In this document: one piece after another, positions 45,476-55,755 of the stretch
Layout: each line of letters starts with the position of its first letter
Position numbering within the stretch: position 1 is the stretch's first letter
Assembly (NCBI RefSeq): GCF_009741735.1
Contig: NZ_WHOH01000003.1
Span: forward strand, 1-64,000
DNA length: 64,000 bases
Direction of reading: 5' to 3'
Source: Lentibacillus sp. JNUCC-1
GTDB lineage: Bacteria > Bacillota > Bacilli > Bacillales > Amphibacillaceae
The notes under the pieces: generated by a model
The model's input: only the letters and a program-made list of their open reading frames with translations
Told to the model about the DNA's origin: nothing
Database searches by the model: none
Program-made: the position numbers and the translations under genes

Positions 45476-46341
45476 TTTAATCAATGCTTGTGTGCCGCTG
45501 TCTTCCTCGCCAAGTTCAGCCAATTGCTTGTATAAATCAAGCGATAACTCCAGTCCGGGGGTTGCCAGACCCATTTCACGTGCCGATTCAATGGCGATGG
45601 TCATGTCCTTGATAAAATGTTTGACATAAAATCCTGGAGCATCGTCGCCTTTAATCATGCGCGGTGCCAGGTTTGACAACGACCAGCTCCCGGCTGCCCC
45701 TGTTGTGATGCTGTCCAGTACGCGAGTAGGGTCAAGGCCCGCCTTCTTTGCATAAACAATGGCTTCACAGACACCAATCATGTTTGATGCAATGGTGATC
45801 TGATTACAGAGCTTAGTGTGTTGGCCCGCACCGGATTTCCCTTGGTGAATAATATTTTCTCCCATTAATTGAAACAGCGGAAGAATCGTCTCGAAATCTT
45901 CCCGCTCCCCACCAGCCATTATGGAAAGCTTCCCATTTCTTGCACCAATATCTCCACCTGAAACGGGCGCATCAATCGCGTGACACCCTCGTTCTTTTGC
46001 CTGTTGAAAAATAGCTTCAGCCAGAGCAGGCTTTGAAGTTGTCATGTCGATTAAATAAGCGTCTTTTTTGGCATGTGCCAAAATGCCTTCTTTACCAAAA
46101 TAGACGGACTCCACATCAGATGGATATCCAACCATCGTAATCAGAACGTCAACTTTCTCTGCCAATTCGCGAACAGAAGGCTGCCATACAGCCCTTTATT
46201 CAATAAAGGTTTTGCCTTTTCTTGTGTACGGGTATAGATATGTATTGGATAACCATCTTCCAGAAGATGCTCTGCCATTGATTTTCCCATCACGCCTGTT
46301 CCAATAAATCCAATAACCGTATCTTTCGTGATTTTTACCAA
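45461..46341 (-). pseudogene. 3-hydroxyisobutyrate dehydrogenase-like (YkwC), frameshifted
   Basis: The NAD site GFIGTGVMGKSMAEHLL lies in the first frame and the remainder (VSGGDIGARNGKLSIMAGG, the catalytic-lysine helix KLCNQI, IKDMTIAIE) in the second. The frames meet at a G3 run on the minus strand (46192-46194): one added G gives NKGAVWQPSVRELAEKVD and a whole protein of about 293 aa. The start is a TTG at 46341 with AAGGAGCGGG upstream. Probably intact in the real genome. Confidence 0.8.
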
Positions 46342-46449
46342 ATAGACCCGCTCCTTTTTATAAAGATGCAATATCTTTCTTAAGCATAGCGGGTATAATG
46401 ACACGTGACAATATGTTTGCTAAAATTAACGAAAAAAAGGCGTGATGAT

Positions 46450-46896
46450 ATGGAATGGCATTTGAAGACATTTGAAGAATTGACGACAAGTGAATTATAC
46501 AAAATCATGAAGGCGAGGACAGATGTGTTTGTCGTGGAGCAAACATGTCCATACCCTGAACTGGACGATTATGATCAGCCGGCACTTCACCTCTATTCTG
46601 AAGAAAACGGGCGCATTGCGGTATATGTTCGCCTGCTTCCGTCAAACAGCCGATATGCCGAAGCATCTATTGGAAGGGTACTTGTAACACAACCGTTCAG
46701 GGGAAAGGGATATGCCAGATCTATTATGAACAAAGCCATCACTTATATTACAAGCGAATGGCAGGAACAAACGATTAAACTTCAAGCACAAAAGTACTTG
46801 CAAGGCTTTTACGAATCACTTGGTTTTGAACAAATTTCAGACGTGTATATAGAGGATGATATTCCGCATATTGATATGATTTGGCAACAGAAGTAA
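46450..46896 (+). CDS. GNAT acetyltransferase (ElaA-like)
   Basis: A 148-aa N-acetyltransferase of the ElaA type: RTDVFVVEQTCPYPELDDYD near the N terminus and the acetyl-CoA loop IGRVLVTQPFRGKGYARSIM. The ATG at 46450 has AAAGG 9 nt upstream. The substrate is unknown. Divergent from the dehydrogenase gene. Confidence 0.88.
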   Translation: MEWHLKTFEELTTSELYKIMKARTDVFVVEQTCPYPELDDYDQPALHLYSEENGRIAVYVRLLPSNSRYAEASIGRVLVTQPFRGKGYARSIMNKAITYITSEWQEQTIKLQAQKYLQGFYESLGFEQISDVYIEDDIPHIDMIWQQK

Positions 46897-46964
46897 CGCA
46901 TTATTTTGAGCGACTGGCAAATAGTAGGACTAGCAACGACGCTTTATAATGGAGGCTGATTTTC

Positions 46965-47636
46965 ATGTTAACTAAAGAACAATTAACTGAAAGCAAGCAA
47001 CGACTGCAGAAACGCAAAAAAGAACTGCAGGAACAGTTAGAGGACCATTTCGGAAAACCGTATGAGCAGAACAAAGAAACAACGGGCGAATTATCCAACT
47101 ATGATAACCACCCAGGTGATCACGGAACAGAGTTGTTCGAACAGCAAAAAGATCTCGCTCTTAATGAACATGCAGAAACTGAATTGGAACAAATTGATGA
47201 AGCACTGCAGGCAATAGACAAAGGCACTTATGGGGTTTGTGCCGTATGCGGAAAAGACATCCCTTATGAAAGACTAGAGGCTGTCCCCACTGCTTTAACT
47301 TGTGTAGACCATGCTGGTGACACCATTTATGAAAGCAGCCGTCCTGTGGAAGAAGAGGTGATCAGTCCTAACATCAACCCTGAGATTGAAGAAGAGCAGG
47401 TGGAATATGATGCAGAGGATGCTTGGCAGGAAGTCGCCAGGTACGGAACAAGTGAAACACCTTCCGATTTCTACGAGGACAAAGAAGACTATGATGAGAT
47501 GTATCCAAACAGTGATGAAGAAACAGGGGGCACAGAGAACCCTGAGGAGTTCCTCTCGTCTGACATTGAGGGGGATTACTCCGGTGTCACCCCTAACCAT
47601 AAGAAATATGAAGAGGATTATGACAAACATCGGTAG
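46965..47636 (+). CDS. yteA: YteA-like DksA/TraR zinc-finger protein
   Basis: A 223-aa protein with an N-terminal coiled region and the DksA-type zinc finger CAVCGKDIPYERLEAVPTALTC about residues 91-112, then a long acidic tail. YNNHPGDHGTELFEQQKD-type sequence (here YDNHPGDHGTE) is the YteA family mark. It is a regulator linked to sporulating Bacilli; exact role unclear. GGAGG lies 9 nt before the ATG. Confidence 0.88.
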   Translation: MLTKEQLTESKQRLQKRKKELQEQLEDHFGKPYEQNKETTGELSNYDNHPGDHGTELFEQQKDLALNEHAETELEQIDEALQAIDKGTYGVCAVCGKDIPYERLEAVPTALTCVDHAGDTIYESSRPVEEEVISPNINPEIEEEQVEYDAEDAWQEVARYGTSETPSDFYEDKEDYDEMYPNSDEETGGTENPEEFLSSDIEGDYSGVTPNHKKYEEDYDKHR

Positions 47637-47695
47637 CTTAAATTTGGAACCTGCCCCCATCTTTATCCGTAAAAGAACAAAGGGGGAATAAACAT

Positions 47696-47905
47696 ATGAA
47701 TGAACAAAAAGGCTGCATCAAATGCGGCAGTACAGAAGCAGGCACAAAGGATGTGTCCATGACAGGATCAGGACTTTCAAAAATGTTCGATGTCCAGCAT
47801 AATCAATTCACAGTAGTTTACTGTGAAAACTGTGGTTACTCGGAATTCTATAACCGCAATAGCTCAACTGGCAGCAATATATTTGACCTGTTTTTCGGTG
47901 GCTAA
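47696..47905 (+). CDS. Small zinc-ribbon protein
   Basis: A 69-aa protein with two Cys pairs (CIKCG and CENCG) that form a zinc ribbon, of the kind annotated as a nucleic-acid-binding protein (COG3478). It ends FDLFFGG. AGGGGG precedes the ATG. It lies 59 bp after yteA and is followed by a strong terminator, so it may share that transcript. Confidence 0.8.
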   Translation: MNEQKGCIKCGSTEAGTKDVSMTGSGLSKMFDVQHNQFTVVYCENCGYSEFYNRNSSTGSNIFDLFFGG

Positions 47906-47910
47906 AAAAT

Positions 47911-47948
47911 AAAGCATTTCTCGCTTTCAAACGAGAAATGCTTTTTTA
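47911..47948 (+). terminator. Terminator of the zinc-ribbon gene
   Basis: AAAGCATTTCTCG/CGAGAAATGCTTTTTT perfect stem. Confidence 0.93.
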
Positions 47949-48005
47949 ATTTGCTTAGGAAATTATAAAATATCCGAGCTGTTCATAAACATTGCCAAAG
48001 GCCAC

Positions 48006-48122
48006 GTCCAGCTCCAACGCCTACCCCCTCGAGTCATAAGCAAGAACGTTTCGTGGCAAAGACCGCCACTACACGTTCTTGCTTATGATTTTCGGGGGTG
48101 AGCAAGGCGTTTCCGCTTTTGT
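48006..48122. repeat. Intergenic hairpin repeat, copy 2 (GTCCAGCTCCAACGC type)
   Basis: Matches 25061-25175 over its length, including the arms GCAAGAACG/CGTTCTTGC and the end GGCGTTTCCGCTTTTGTT. Confidence 0.85.
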
Positions 48123-48135
48123 TCTGTTATATATA

Positions 48136-48172
48136 AAAAACAGACTGCCAGGGAGGAAGCAGTCTGTTTGTG
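48136..48172 (-). terminator. Terminator of htrA
   Basis: AAACAGACTGC/GCAGTCTGTTT stem just after the htrA stop, with a T-run on the minus strand. Confidence 0.8.
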
Positions 48173-48181
48173 ACTGCCGGA

Positions 48182-49546
48182 TTATTCCTGGCGTTGATCT
48201 AATTTCAGTTCAACGTTTTCTGGTTTGCCATTACGGTAAACCTCCATCTTAACAGTGTCACCAATGTTGGTTTCTCTGTATAGATAGGTGCGCAGATCCA
48301 CTACATTTTTAACATCGTTGCCACCGATCTTGGTAATCACATCAAACTGCTGAAGATCTGCTTTTGCAGCAGGGGAACCTTTCTGAACCTGTGCAATCAC
48401 AACTCCGCTTTCCATATCTTCGGGAAGTTGGATATTACCGCGGTATTGGGCTGGTACCTGGTTGATCGGAACCATCGAAATACCGATAAATGGCCGGGCA
48501 ACTTCACCTTTTGTTTCAAGCTGTTCCATGATAGGCAGTGCTGTATCTATTGGAATGGCGAAACTCATGCCTTCCACTGTTTGCTGGGCAATTTTCATGG
48601 AGTTAATACCGATAACTTCGCCTTTTTCATTGACAAGTGCACCACCGCTGTTGCCAGGGTTAACGGCAGCGTCTGTCTGAATGACTTCTGAGACCCAGTC
48701 AGGCTGTCTGTCTCCGTTTGTATCCACACTTACAGATCTGTTCAAGCCGCTGATAATGCCTTTGGTCAATGAATTGGCGAATTCCATGCCGAGCGGGTTT
48801 CCGATTGCAAGAACCGTCTCTCCAACCTTCAGATTACTGGAAGATCCAATTTTGGCCACTGTATCGACTTGAGCGCCATCGATTTCCAGAATGGCAAGGT
48901 CTGTCAAACTGTCTGTGCCAAGAACCTTTGCATCGATGCGTTTTTCGTCATTAAGGACGACTTCCACTTCTTCGGCTTTGTCAACGACATGGTCGTTTGT
49001 GACAACATAGGCTTTGCCGTCTTCCTTCTTATAAATGATTCCAGATCCTGTGCCTGCTTCTTGACTTTGTGTCCAAATATCCTGTTGCTGTAAATTGAGG
49101 ACACCGACAACAGCATCTGCTGCCTCATCGACGCCTGAAGCTACATCTGAGCCATCAGAGACGGTTTTAACGATGTTCGGTTTGTCTGAACCCGAAGTTT
49201 GAGTCGATTCAGAGTTGCTATCTGTACCTTGTTCTGCAATGGTGATTCCCGGAATTAAATTGTTCATAAGCAGAAGCAGTACCAGTGCTACCGAAACTAG
49301 CCCGCCGACAAAACCGCCAAAGAACCCGGCCCCTGCACCCGATTTCTTTTTTTGAGGCTTTTGGGGGCGGTTGCTGACATAAACCGTTTCCCGATCAGGT
49401 GCTGATTGTTCATTTTGAGCTTCCGTTGTTGATTCCTCTGTGCGCGTTTCTTCTGAATTATGTTCGTTATAATTATCAGTTGGATGGCTGAAGTCGTCCC
49501 TCTGAGATCTGTTGTTTTTGTTTTCTTGATCATCGTTATAATCCAT
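48182..49546 (-). CDS. htrA: HtrA-like membrane-anchored serine protease
   Basis: A 454-aa quality-control protease. A long charged, disordered N-terminal tail (1-70) is followed by a membrane anchor (about 73-95), a trypsin-like domain with His186 (NDHVVD), Asp216 (TDLAILEI) and Ser300 (GNSGGA), and one PDZ domain (about 355-450). It degrades misfolded exported proteins. It is divergent from cssRS, which controls htrA in B. subtilis under secretion stress. Confidence 0.92.
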   Translation of the reverse strand: MDYNDDQENKNNRSQRDDFSHPTDNYNEHNSEETRTEESTTEAQNEQSAPDRETVYVSNRPQKPQKKKSGAGAGFFGGFVGGLVSVALVLLLLMNNLIPGITIAEQGTDSNSESTQTSGSDKPNIVKTVSDGSDVASGVDEAADAVVGVLNLQQQDIWTQSQEAGTGSGIIYKKEDGKAYVVTNDHVVDKAEEVEVVLNDEKRIDAKVLGTDSLTDLAILEIDGAQVDTVAKIGSSSNLKVGETVLAIGNPLGMEFANSLTKGIISGLNRSVSVDTNGDRQPDWVSEVIQTDAAVNPGNSGGALVNEKGEVIGINSMKIAQQTVEGMSFAIPIDTALPIMEQLETKGEVARPFIGISMVPINQVPAQYRGNIQLPEDMESGVVIAQVQKGSPAAKADLQQFDVITKIGGNDVKNVVDLRTYLYRETNIGDTVKMEVYRNGKPENVELKLDQRQE

Positions 49547-49656
49547 ATTTAATCACTCCCACTTTCTTTATTACACATTTCATGATATCTAAAACATTTG
49601 GCACGCCTTTGGTATAAATATGTAAAAACGATGGAAACGCCTTTTTGTTGTCGGGG

Positions 49657-49676
49657 GTTGTAAAGTTGTGTAAAAA
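49657..49676. promoter_or_regulatory. Candidate CssR-binding direct repeat
   Basis: TGTAAA at 49659 and 49669 are exactly 10 bp apart, and another TGTAAA lies at 49621. One-helical-turn direct repeats are typical of OmpR-type regulators. It sits in the divergent htrA-cssR region (49547-49709). Confidence 0.35.
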
Positions 49677-49709
49677 TAGAAGAAACGACAATACAGGAGG
49701 ATTCGTACG

Positions 49710-50396
49710 ATGAAAAAACAAATTGGCATCGTTGAAGATGATCCAAACATTGGAAACATCGTGTCTGCCTATCTAAAGAAGGAGGGCTTTGACGTCAGTC
49801 TGTCACAATCGGCAGAAGCGGCATGGACCCTGTGGGAAACGAATCCCCCTGATATGTGGATACTCGATATTATGCTGCCGGGTATGGATGGCTATGAGTT
49901 TTGCAAACGCGTTCGGCAGTCCAGTGAAATTCCCATTATTATTATATCCGCTAAAGACGAAGAAATTGACAAAATCCTTGGTCTTGAACTGGGCGGGGAC
50001 GACTATATGACTAAGCCGTTCAGTCCGAGAGAACTTGTCGCGCGGGTCAAACGATTATTTAAACGCACCCAGGCAACTGCTTCTTCATCAGATTCTGAAG
50101 GAGAAAAAGTTTCCGCTGGTCCTTTGGTCATTGATTTAAACGAACGACTGGTGTTTTGGTACGATGAAGAGATCGAAATGACAACAAAAGAGTTTGATTT
50201 GCTCACATTGTTTGCTGAACATCCCAACAGGGCCTATTCTAGGGAAGAATTGCTATATAAGGTGTGGGGGTCTGATTACTTTGGAAGCGACCGGGCTGTG
50301 GATGATCTTGTGAAACGGCTGCGCAAGAAGCTTCCTGAGGTGACACTTGAAACGGTGTGGGGTTACGGGTACCGGCTCAGAAGCGAAGAGGACTAG
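49710..50396 (+). CDS. cssR: Response regulator CssR (OmpR family)
   Basis: A 228-aa regulator. The receiver domain has phospho-acceptor Asp53 in WILDIMLPGMDGY, acidic DD at residues 10-11 and Lys in YMTKPF. The C-terminal winged helix shows SREELLYKVWGSDYFGSDRAVDDLVKRLRKKL, close to B. subtilis CssR (KVWGHDYFGTDRVVDDL). It is expected to activate htrA and itself. ACAGGAGG precedes the ATG. It is 3 bp from cssS. Confidence 0.87.
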   Translation: MKKQIGIVEDDPNIGNIVSAYLKKEGFDVSLSQSAEAAWTLWETNPPDMWILDIMLPGMDGYEFCKRVRQSSEIPIIIISAKDEEIDKILGLELGGDDYMTKPFSPRELVARVKRLFKRTQATASSSDSEGEKVSAGPLVIDLNERLVFWYDEEIEMTTKEFDLLTLFAEHPNRAYSREELLYKVWGSDYFGSDRAVDDLVKRLRKKLPEVTLETVWGYGYRLRSEED

Positions 50397-50399
50397 CCT

Positions 50400-51758
50400 G
50401 TGAAATTGAAATATCAGTTGAATCTGGCTTTTACCACATTGCTCCTCGTGATCTTGACAGTGACTGGATTTGTTATTTATTCAATGATTCTTGATACGCT
50501 TGTGGAAGATGAACAAAGACAGTTGAAGCAAAAGGGCGAAATACTCGTTAATATTTTGAATCAGCAGTATGACAGTCGTAATGTACAGGCCTTCAGCGAT
50601 TTTTTGGAATCCCAGGACTTGCAGCTATTTTTATATGACCGAACGTATAACCGCATCCTTTATACCTCACTGCCAAGGGAAGTGGCGCAGGGCGTGGTTT
50701 CAAATAATGACATTCAAGCCTCTGAGGAAACGCTGTGGACCTACGACGGAAGCACATTTGTCACATCGCGCATCCGGTTTTATCCGGCGGAATCAGGTCT
50801 TGAACTGATTTTGCTTACACCGATGACAGATCTTCAAGCTGTTCAGCAAAATTTTATTGAACAGCTTATGATAGTATTTCTCATTGGTGCTGCTGTGGCT
50901 ATTGCTTTGAGTTATTACTTAACCAACAAGCTTGTTACGCCGCTTACAAAACTCAAGCTCGAACTGAAGAAAATTGAAAAGCGTCAGTTTGACGAGATTA
51001 AACCCATTGAAGCCACAGGGGAAATAAAAGAGGTTGAGAACAGCGTCCATGACATGGCTGATGCACTTCATAAGTATATGGCCTCCCAGCAGGCGTTTTT
51101 CCAAAATGCGAGTCATGAGCTGAAGACCCCGCTGATGTCCATTCAAGGTTATGCAGAGGGAATCCGTGATGGTATTTTTGATGAAACAGATACGGAAAAG
51201 GGTCTTGATGTGATGGTTATGGAAGTAAAGCGGCTGAAGAAGATTATTAATGAAATGATTTTATTGGCCAAGCTGGATAGCGAGCCATCCATTTATGAAC
51301 AAGATCTTGTAGATGTAAAAGAATTACTCGTCCAGGCGATCGACCGGACCAAACCGCTCGCCCATGAGCAAGGAATAGATGTTCAGCTTTATGCAGACAC
51401 TGAGACAACGATCTATGTGGACGGTGAGAAGTTTCTCAGGGCCCTATTAAATCTGTTAACCAATGGCATTCGACATGGAAAAGCTCACGTTCGACTGACG
51501 CTTTCCAAGTCAGAAGAAGACGTATGGATTACGATTGAAGATGACGGAGAAGGTATACCAGAAGACCTCATTCAGCATATTTTCCAGCGGTTTGTCAAAG
51601 GGAAAACAGGTGAGACCGGTCTCGGGTTGTCGATTGCCCGTGCCATCGTGGAACAGTCCGGGGGCAAGATCACAGCTGGACAATCTGAATTGGGAGGAGC
51701 AGCGTTCACGATTACACTGCATAAACATCATCCAAGTGATAAAATTAATGGCTCTTGA
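50400..51758 (+). CDS. cssS: Sensor histidine kinase CssS
   Basis: A 452-aa membrane kinase: membrane segment about 8-30, extracellular sensor to about 150, second segment about 152-172, HAMP, then HisKA with His239 in NASHELKTPL, and HATPase with NLLTNGIRHG, DDGEGIP and GETGLGLSIAR. It starts at GTG 50400, 3 bp after cssR. Paired by neighbourhood with CssR; senses secretion or heat stress. Confidence 0.87.
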   Translation: MKLKYQLNLAFTTLLLVILTVTGFVIYSMILDTLVEDEQRQLKQKGEILVNILNQQYDSRNVQAFSDFLESQDLQLFLYDRTYNRILYTSLPREVAQGVVSNNDIQASEETLWTYDGSTFVTSRIRFYPAESGLELILLTPMTDLQAVQQNFIEQLMIVFLIGAAVAIALSYYLTNKLVTPLTKLKLELKKIEKRQFDEIKPIEATGEIKEVENSVHDMADALHKYMASQQAFFQNASHELKTPLMSIQGYAEGIRDGIFDETDTEKGLDVMVMEVKRLKKIINEMILLAKLDSEPSIYEQDLVDVKELLVQAIDRTKPLAHEQGIDVQLYADTETTIYVDGEKFLRALLNLLTNGIRHGKAHVRLTLSKSEEDVWITIEDDGEGIPEDLIQHIFQRFVKGKTGETGLGLSIARAIVEQSGGKITAGQSELGGAAFTITLHKHHPSDKINGS

Positions 51759-51783
51759 AATGTCTATATCATTGTGATATAAT
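51755..51783 (+). promoter_or_regulatory. SigA promoter of typA
   Basis: TTGAAA (51755-51760), 17-bp spacer, TATAAT (51778-51783); a near-consensus promoter overlapping the end of cssS. Confidence 0.85.
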
Positions 51784-51826
51784 TGGATGGTTTTAGTGCA
51801 AGTTTTACACGAAGGAGCGTACTTGA

Positions 51827-53662
51827 ATGCAATTAAGAGAAGACATTCGCAATATCGCCATTATCGCACACGTTGACCACGGAAAAACGACATTGGTCGA
51901 CCAGCTGCTGAAATATTCCGGGACCTTCCGGGCAAATGAACACGTCGATGAACGTGCCATGGACTCCGGAGACATTGAACGGGAACGCGGCATTACGATT
52001 TTGGCCAAAAACACAGCGATTCATTATAAAGATACAACGATTAATATTCTTGATACTCCAGGACACGCAGATTTTGGCGGCGAAGTTGAACGGATTATGA
52101 AAATGGTTGACGGCGTATTGCTCGTTGTCGACGCCTATGAAGGCACCATGCCGCAAACCCGCTTTGTGCTTAAAAAAGCGCTTGAACAGAAATTAACCCC
52201 TGTTGTGGTGCTGAACAAAGTAGACCGTCCAAACGCTCGTCCTGAAGAAGTCATTGATGAAGTACTTGATTTGTTTATTGAACTCGGAGCAGACGATGAA
52301 CAGTTGGAATTCCCAGTTGTATACACGTCAGCATTGAACGGCACATCGTCATATGAACCGGAGATCGAAGCACAGACGGAATCAATGGATCCGATTTTCA
52401 CAACTATCCTTGATCATATACCAGCACCTCCGGACAACCATGAGGAACCGTTGCAATTTCAGATTACCTTGCTGGATTACAACGAATATGTCGGCCGTGT
52501 CGGCATTGGTCGTGTCTTCCGCGGTAAGATCAGTGTCGGGCAGCAGGTTGTATTGTTGAAAAAAGACGGCACAACCAAGTCATTCCGAATCAGTAAATTG
52601 TTTGGGTTTATCGGATTGAAACGGACGGAAATCCAAGAAGCCAAGGCTGGCGATATAATTGCCGTTGCAGGGCTTGAAGACATCAACGTTGGAGAAACAG
52701 TTTGTCCGGCAGATCATCCGGAACCGCTTCCGATGCTCAGAATTGATGAACCAACCCTGCAAATGACTTTTCTTGTGAACAACAGTCCGTTTGCCGGTCG
52801 CGAAGGTAAATATTTAACCTCTCGTAAAATTGAGGAACGTTTAATGACACAGCTTGAGACAGATGTCAGTCTGCGGGTAGATCCGACAGAATCACCTGAC
52901 GCATGGATCGTTTCCGGCCGTGGTGAATTACATTTGTCCATATTAATTGAGAATATGCGCCGTGAAGGCTATGAGTTGCAGCTGTCGAAACCGAAAGTTA
53001 TTCTTAAAGAGGTCGACGGTGTTCTATGTGAGCCAATGGAGCGCGTACAGGTCGACGTGCCTGAAGAATACACAGGTGCTGTCATGGAAACCCTTGGTGA
53101 AAGAAAAGGGGAAATGCTCGACATGGTCAATCAGGGAAATGGCCAGGTCCGTCTCGAATTCAAGGTGCCATCACGCGGCTTAATCGGCTACACAACAGAG
53201 TTCATGTCTCATACAAGAGGTTATGGTATCTTAAACCACACGTTTGATGCGTATGAGCCGGTTGTTAAAGGTCAGGTCGGCGGCAGACGTCAGGGTGTAC
53301 TCGTTGCGCTTGAAAAGGGGAAGGCTTCCACTTACGGTATCATGCAGCTTGAAGACCGTGGTGTCATTTTTGTTGAACCTGGTACAGAGATTTACTCAGG
53401 CATGATTGTTGGCGAACATAACCGGGAAAATGATTTGACCGTTAATATTACAAAAGAAAAGCATTTAACCAACGTTCGTTCTGCAACCAAAGATCAAACA
53501 GCCACTATCAAGTCAACACGTAAAATGTCACTTGAAGAAGCTCTGCAGTATCTTGACGACGACGAATATTGTGAAGTTACACCAGAAACCGTTCGTCTGC
53601 GCAAAAAGATTCTGAACAAAAACGAACGTGAAAAAGCCGCTAAAAAAGCGAAAACAAACTAA
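51827..53662 (+). CDS. typA: Ribosome-associated GTPase TypA/BipA
   Basis: A 611-aa translation-factor GTPase. G1 [10 protein letters not shown]2/switch [12 protein letters not shown]3 DTPGHADF, G4 NKVDR and G5 SAL lie in the first 180 residues; EF-G-like domains follow, with the C-terminal [20 protein letters not shown]. It acts in ribosome assembly and stress/cold growth. AAGGAG precedes the ATG. Own promoter and terminator. Confidence 0.96.
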   Translation: MQLREDIRNIAIIAHVDHGKTTLVDQLLKYSGTFRANEHVDERAMDSGDIERERGITILAKNTAIHYKDTTINILDTPGHADFGGEVERIMKMVDGVLLVVDAYEGTMPQTRFVLKKALEQKLTPVVVLNKVDRPNARPEEVIDEVLDLFIELGADDEQLEFPVVYTSALNGTSSYEPEIEAQTESMDPIFTTILDHIPAPPDNHEEPLQFQITLLDYNEYVGRVGIGRVFRGKISVGQQVVLLKKDGTTKSFRISKLFGFIGLKRTEIQEAKAGDIIAVAGLEDINVGETVCPADHPEPLPMLRIDEPTLQMTFLVNNSPFAGREGKYLTSRKIEERLMTQLETDVSLRVDPTESPDAWIVSGRGELHLSILIENMRREGYELQLSKPKVILKEVDGVLCEPMERVQVDVPEEYTGAVMETLGERKGEMLDMVNQGNGQVRLEFKVPSRGLIGYTTEFMSHTRGYGILNHTFDAYEPVVKGQVGGRRQGVLVALEKGKASTYGIMQLEDRGVIFVEPGTEIYSGMIVGEHNRENDLTVNITKEKHLTNVRSATKDQTATIKSTRKMSLEEALQYLDDDEYCEVTPETVRLRKKILNKNEREKAAKKAKTN

Positions 53663-53670
53663 CCAACTTA

Positions 53671-53710
53671 AAAACGGCAAAAGACATTCATGTGCTTTTG
53701 CCGTTTTTTT
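53671..53710 (+). terminator. Terminator of typA
   Basis: AAAACGGCAAAAG/CTTTTGCCGTTTTTTT stem. Confidence 0.93.
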
Positions 53711-53792
53711 AACTCCTTTTTCATTCAACTTGTTACTTGAGCACAATATCCGTAGACTGTGAACTAAGCGAGGACGTTATGACTGCCTCGTC

Positions 53793-53918
53793 CACCGATC
53801 TCCGGGAAAACACTGCGCTTTCCATGGGCGCTGCTGAGCCTCCTCGCGCTGCGCGCTGTGGGGTCTCACCGAGGCTTTTGCTCCCATAGGAGTCTCCGTG
53901 TTTTCCCGGAGATCGGTG
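53793..53918. repeat. Palindromic intergenic repeat with 21-bp perfect arms
   Basis: The 126-bp element is bounded by a perfect 21-bp inverted repeat that begins CACCGATCTCCGGG (arms 53793-53813 and 53898-53918). Inside are CTTTCCATGGGCGCTGCTGAGCC and GTGGGGTCTCACCGAGGC, shared with 35629-35809. The remaining intergenic DNA 53919-54101 shows no gene. Confidence 0.9.
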
Positions 53919-54205
53919 AAAATAAGTATTATACATTTTAATTGAGCACGTAATTTTCCACGATAAAAATTAGGTGTATTTAAAGCGAAAAAGTTATACT
54001 ACAGGAACGAGACGCAATGTTAATGCAGGACAGGACTGATTGAGAGAGTGTAATGGTTCAAATGCAATTATGTACAGAGCAGTCCAAGCCATATTATTAA
54101 ATAGGGTGATTGAAGCGAAGGACAGTCGACTCCTGCGGGAATAGCATGAGTCCGAAGACCCCGCAGTGAGCGGTCTTTGCGAACGAGGAGGCTGAGGCCA
54201 TGCCC

Positions 54206-55755
54206 CATAGCCGTCAAGCTAAGCAGGATATTTTAAAACCCAAAAAGTTATCCGTTATTCTGACATTATAAATGGAATAATTTGGAGGTATTACGGATGG
54301 CTAAGCAATATTATTTTGACTCGTTTGTGAAAAGTGTGCTCGATATTTTATCAATATCTGAACTTCGCAATGTTGCTCAAGAAACAGGTTTCGTACAACG
54401 ATTGAAGAAGATCAAGCCGGAAGATTTCTTAAGTATATGTGCCTTCTTACATGAAAAAGTTGGTACGGAGGGATTAGGGCAACTCTGTGCCTCCCTTTCT
54501 CGTGAATCAGACATATCCATATCTAAACAAGCCTTACATCAACGATTAGACGAGAAAGGAGTAGCTTTTTTAAAGCAGGTTTTTATGCAGTTAGCGGAGA
54601 AACAACAGATGTTGTCGTTACCTTCTCCATCTGATTATCCATTTTCTCGGATCCGCATCTTAGATGGCACGTCCTTTCAAGTAAAGAAGAAATCCCCGAG
54701 CTATTGGGATGGAGTAAAAATCCAATTAGAGTATGAGCTGTATCAAGGGAATTTTTTGCATACGTTGTTCTATGGACCGAGAGACAGTGATCACGATGCT
54801 GCTGAAGAATTGGCAGATACAATAGAAGAAGGGGACCTTGTCCTGCGTGACCTCGGCTATTTCTCGGGAGAACACTTTAAAAAAATAGATCAAGCCGGAG
54901 GCTTTTATATTACTCGCGTTCCTGCCAATATGACCTATTGGACTTTGGATGACAAGCAACGAAAAATCCAAATAAAGCCTGAAGAAGATGCTATGCACCT
55001 AGCCCCAGGCGAGATAAAGGATTATGGGTTCGTTCAATTAGGTGTTAAGGGAAAAAACACATTCCATGCACGTGTAGTCGTACAACGGTTAACTGAGGAG
55101 CAACAAAAACAGAGAGATACCTATTTAAAAGAAAGAAGACGGAAAGGGGGGTATACCCAATCCGCCAACAAGAAGAATCATATCCAAATCCTTGCCACAA
55201 ATATAACACAAGAAGAAATGGATGAGCAAACCTTGTATCCTATCTATTCCTTGCGTTGGCAAGTGGAGATTCTCTTTAAAACATGGAAATCACTATTTGA
55301 AATTGATGATGTGCAGGCAATGAATACTGACCGCTTTTACTGTCATTTGTATGGGACTTTAATTCATATTCTTCTTTCATCGATGATAACTTTTCAGTGT
55401 CGTTACAGCCTTTACGAAAGGTATCAACTAGAAGGGAGTGAGTACAAATGTATCAACCATGCGAGAAACGCAATAGTAGAGACGAAGGGGTATTCACTCT
55501 ATCACCTTTCTTCTTTGAAAGCTCTAATTGATAATATTTACCAGAACATATACCGGCATGGAAGGAAAGATCACCGTTGTCGACATAAAAGTCCTTTTGA
55601 TGTCTTAAACATTGCATATAAGGAGCACTTCCGTGCCGCGTAAGTAAAAATGTAAAGATGAAAGCAAGCACCCAAAAAGAATATGAAATAGGCTGGAAAA
55701 ATATGTTTGTATTTTCATTGCGCTATACTACTTTTTTCTTAGCTTGACGGCTATG
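54206..55755 (+). mobile_element. IS231-like (IS4 family) insertion sequence
   Basis: Perfect 18-bp inverted ends CATAGCCGTCAAGCTAAG (54206-54223; complement at 55738-55755) flank one transposase gene. The 10-bp target GGCCATGCCC is duplicated at 54196-54205 and 55756-55765. Size 1550 bp. Intact ends and duplication suggest a recent insertion. Confidence 0.95.
54297..55643 (+). CDS. IS4-family (IS231-like) transposase
   Basis: A 448-aa DDE transposase. First Asp in RILDGTSFQV, second in LVLRDLGYFSGEHF, and the Y(2)R(3)E(6)K signature in YSLRWQVEILFKTWKS. The ATG at 54297 has GGAGG at 54284-54288; an in-frame TTG upstream overlaps that site. It looks complete. Confidence 0.94.
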   Translation: MAKQYYFDSFVKSVLDILSISELRNVAQETGFVQRLKKIKPEDFLSICAFLHEKVGTEGLGQLCASLSRESDISISKQALHQRLDEKGVAFLKQVFMQLAEKQQMLSLPSPSDYPFSRIRILDGTSFQVKKKSPSYWDGVKIQLEYELYQGNFLHTLFYGPRDSDHDAAEELADTIEEGDLVLRDLGYFSGEHFKKIDQAGGFYITRVPANMTYWTLDDKQRKIQIKPEEDAMHLAPGEIKDYGFVQLGVKGKNTFHARVVVQRLTEEQQKQRDTYLKERRRKGGYTQSANKKNHIQILATNITQEEMDEQTLYPIYSLRWQVEILFKTWKSLFEIDDVQAMNTDRFYCHLYGTLIHILLSSMITFQCRYSLYERYQLEGSEYKCINHARNAIVETKGYSLYHLSSLKALIDNIYQNIYRHGRKDHRCRHKSPFDVLNIAYKEHFRAA

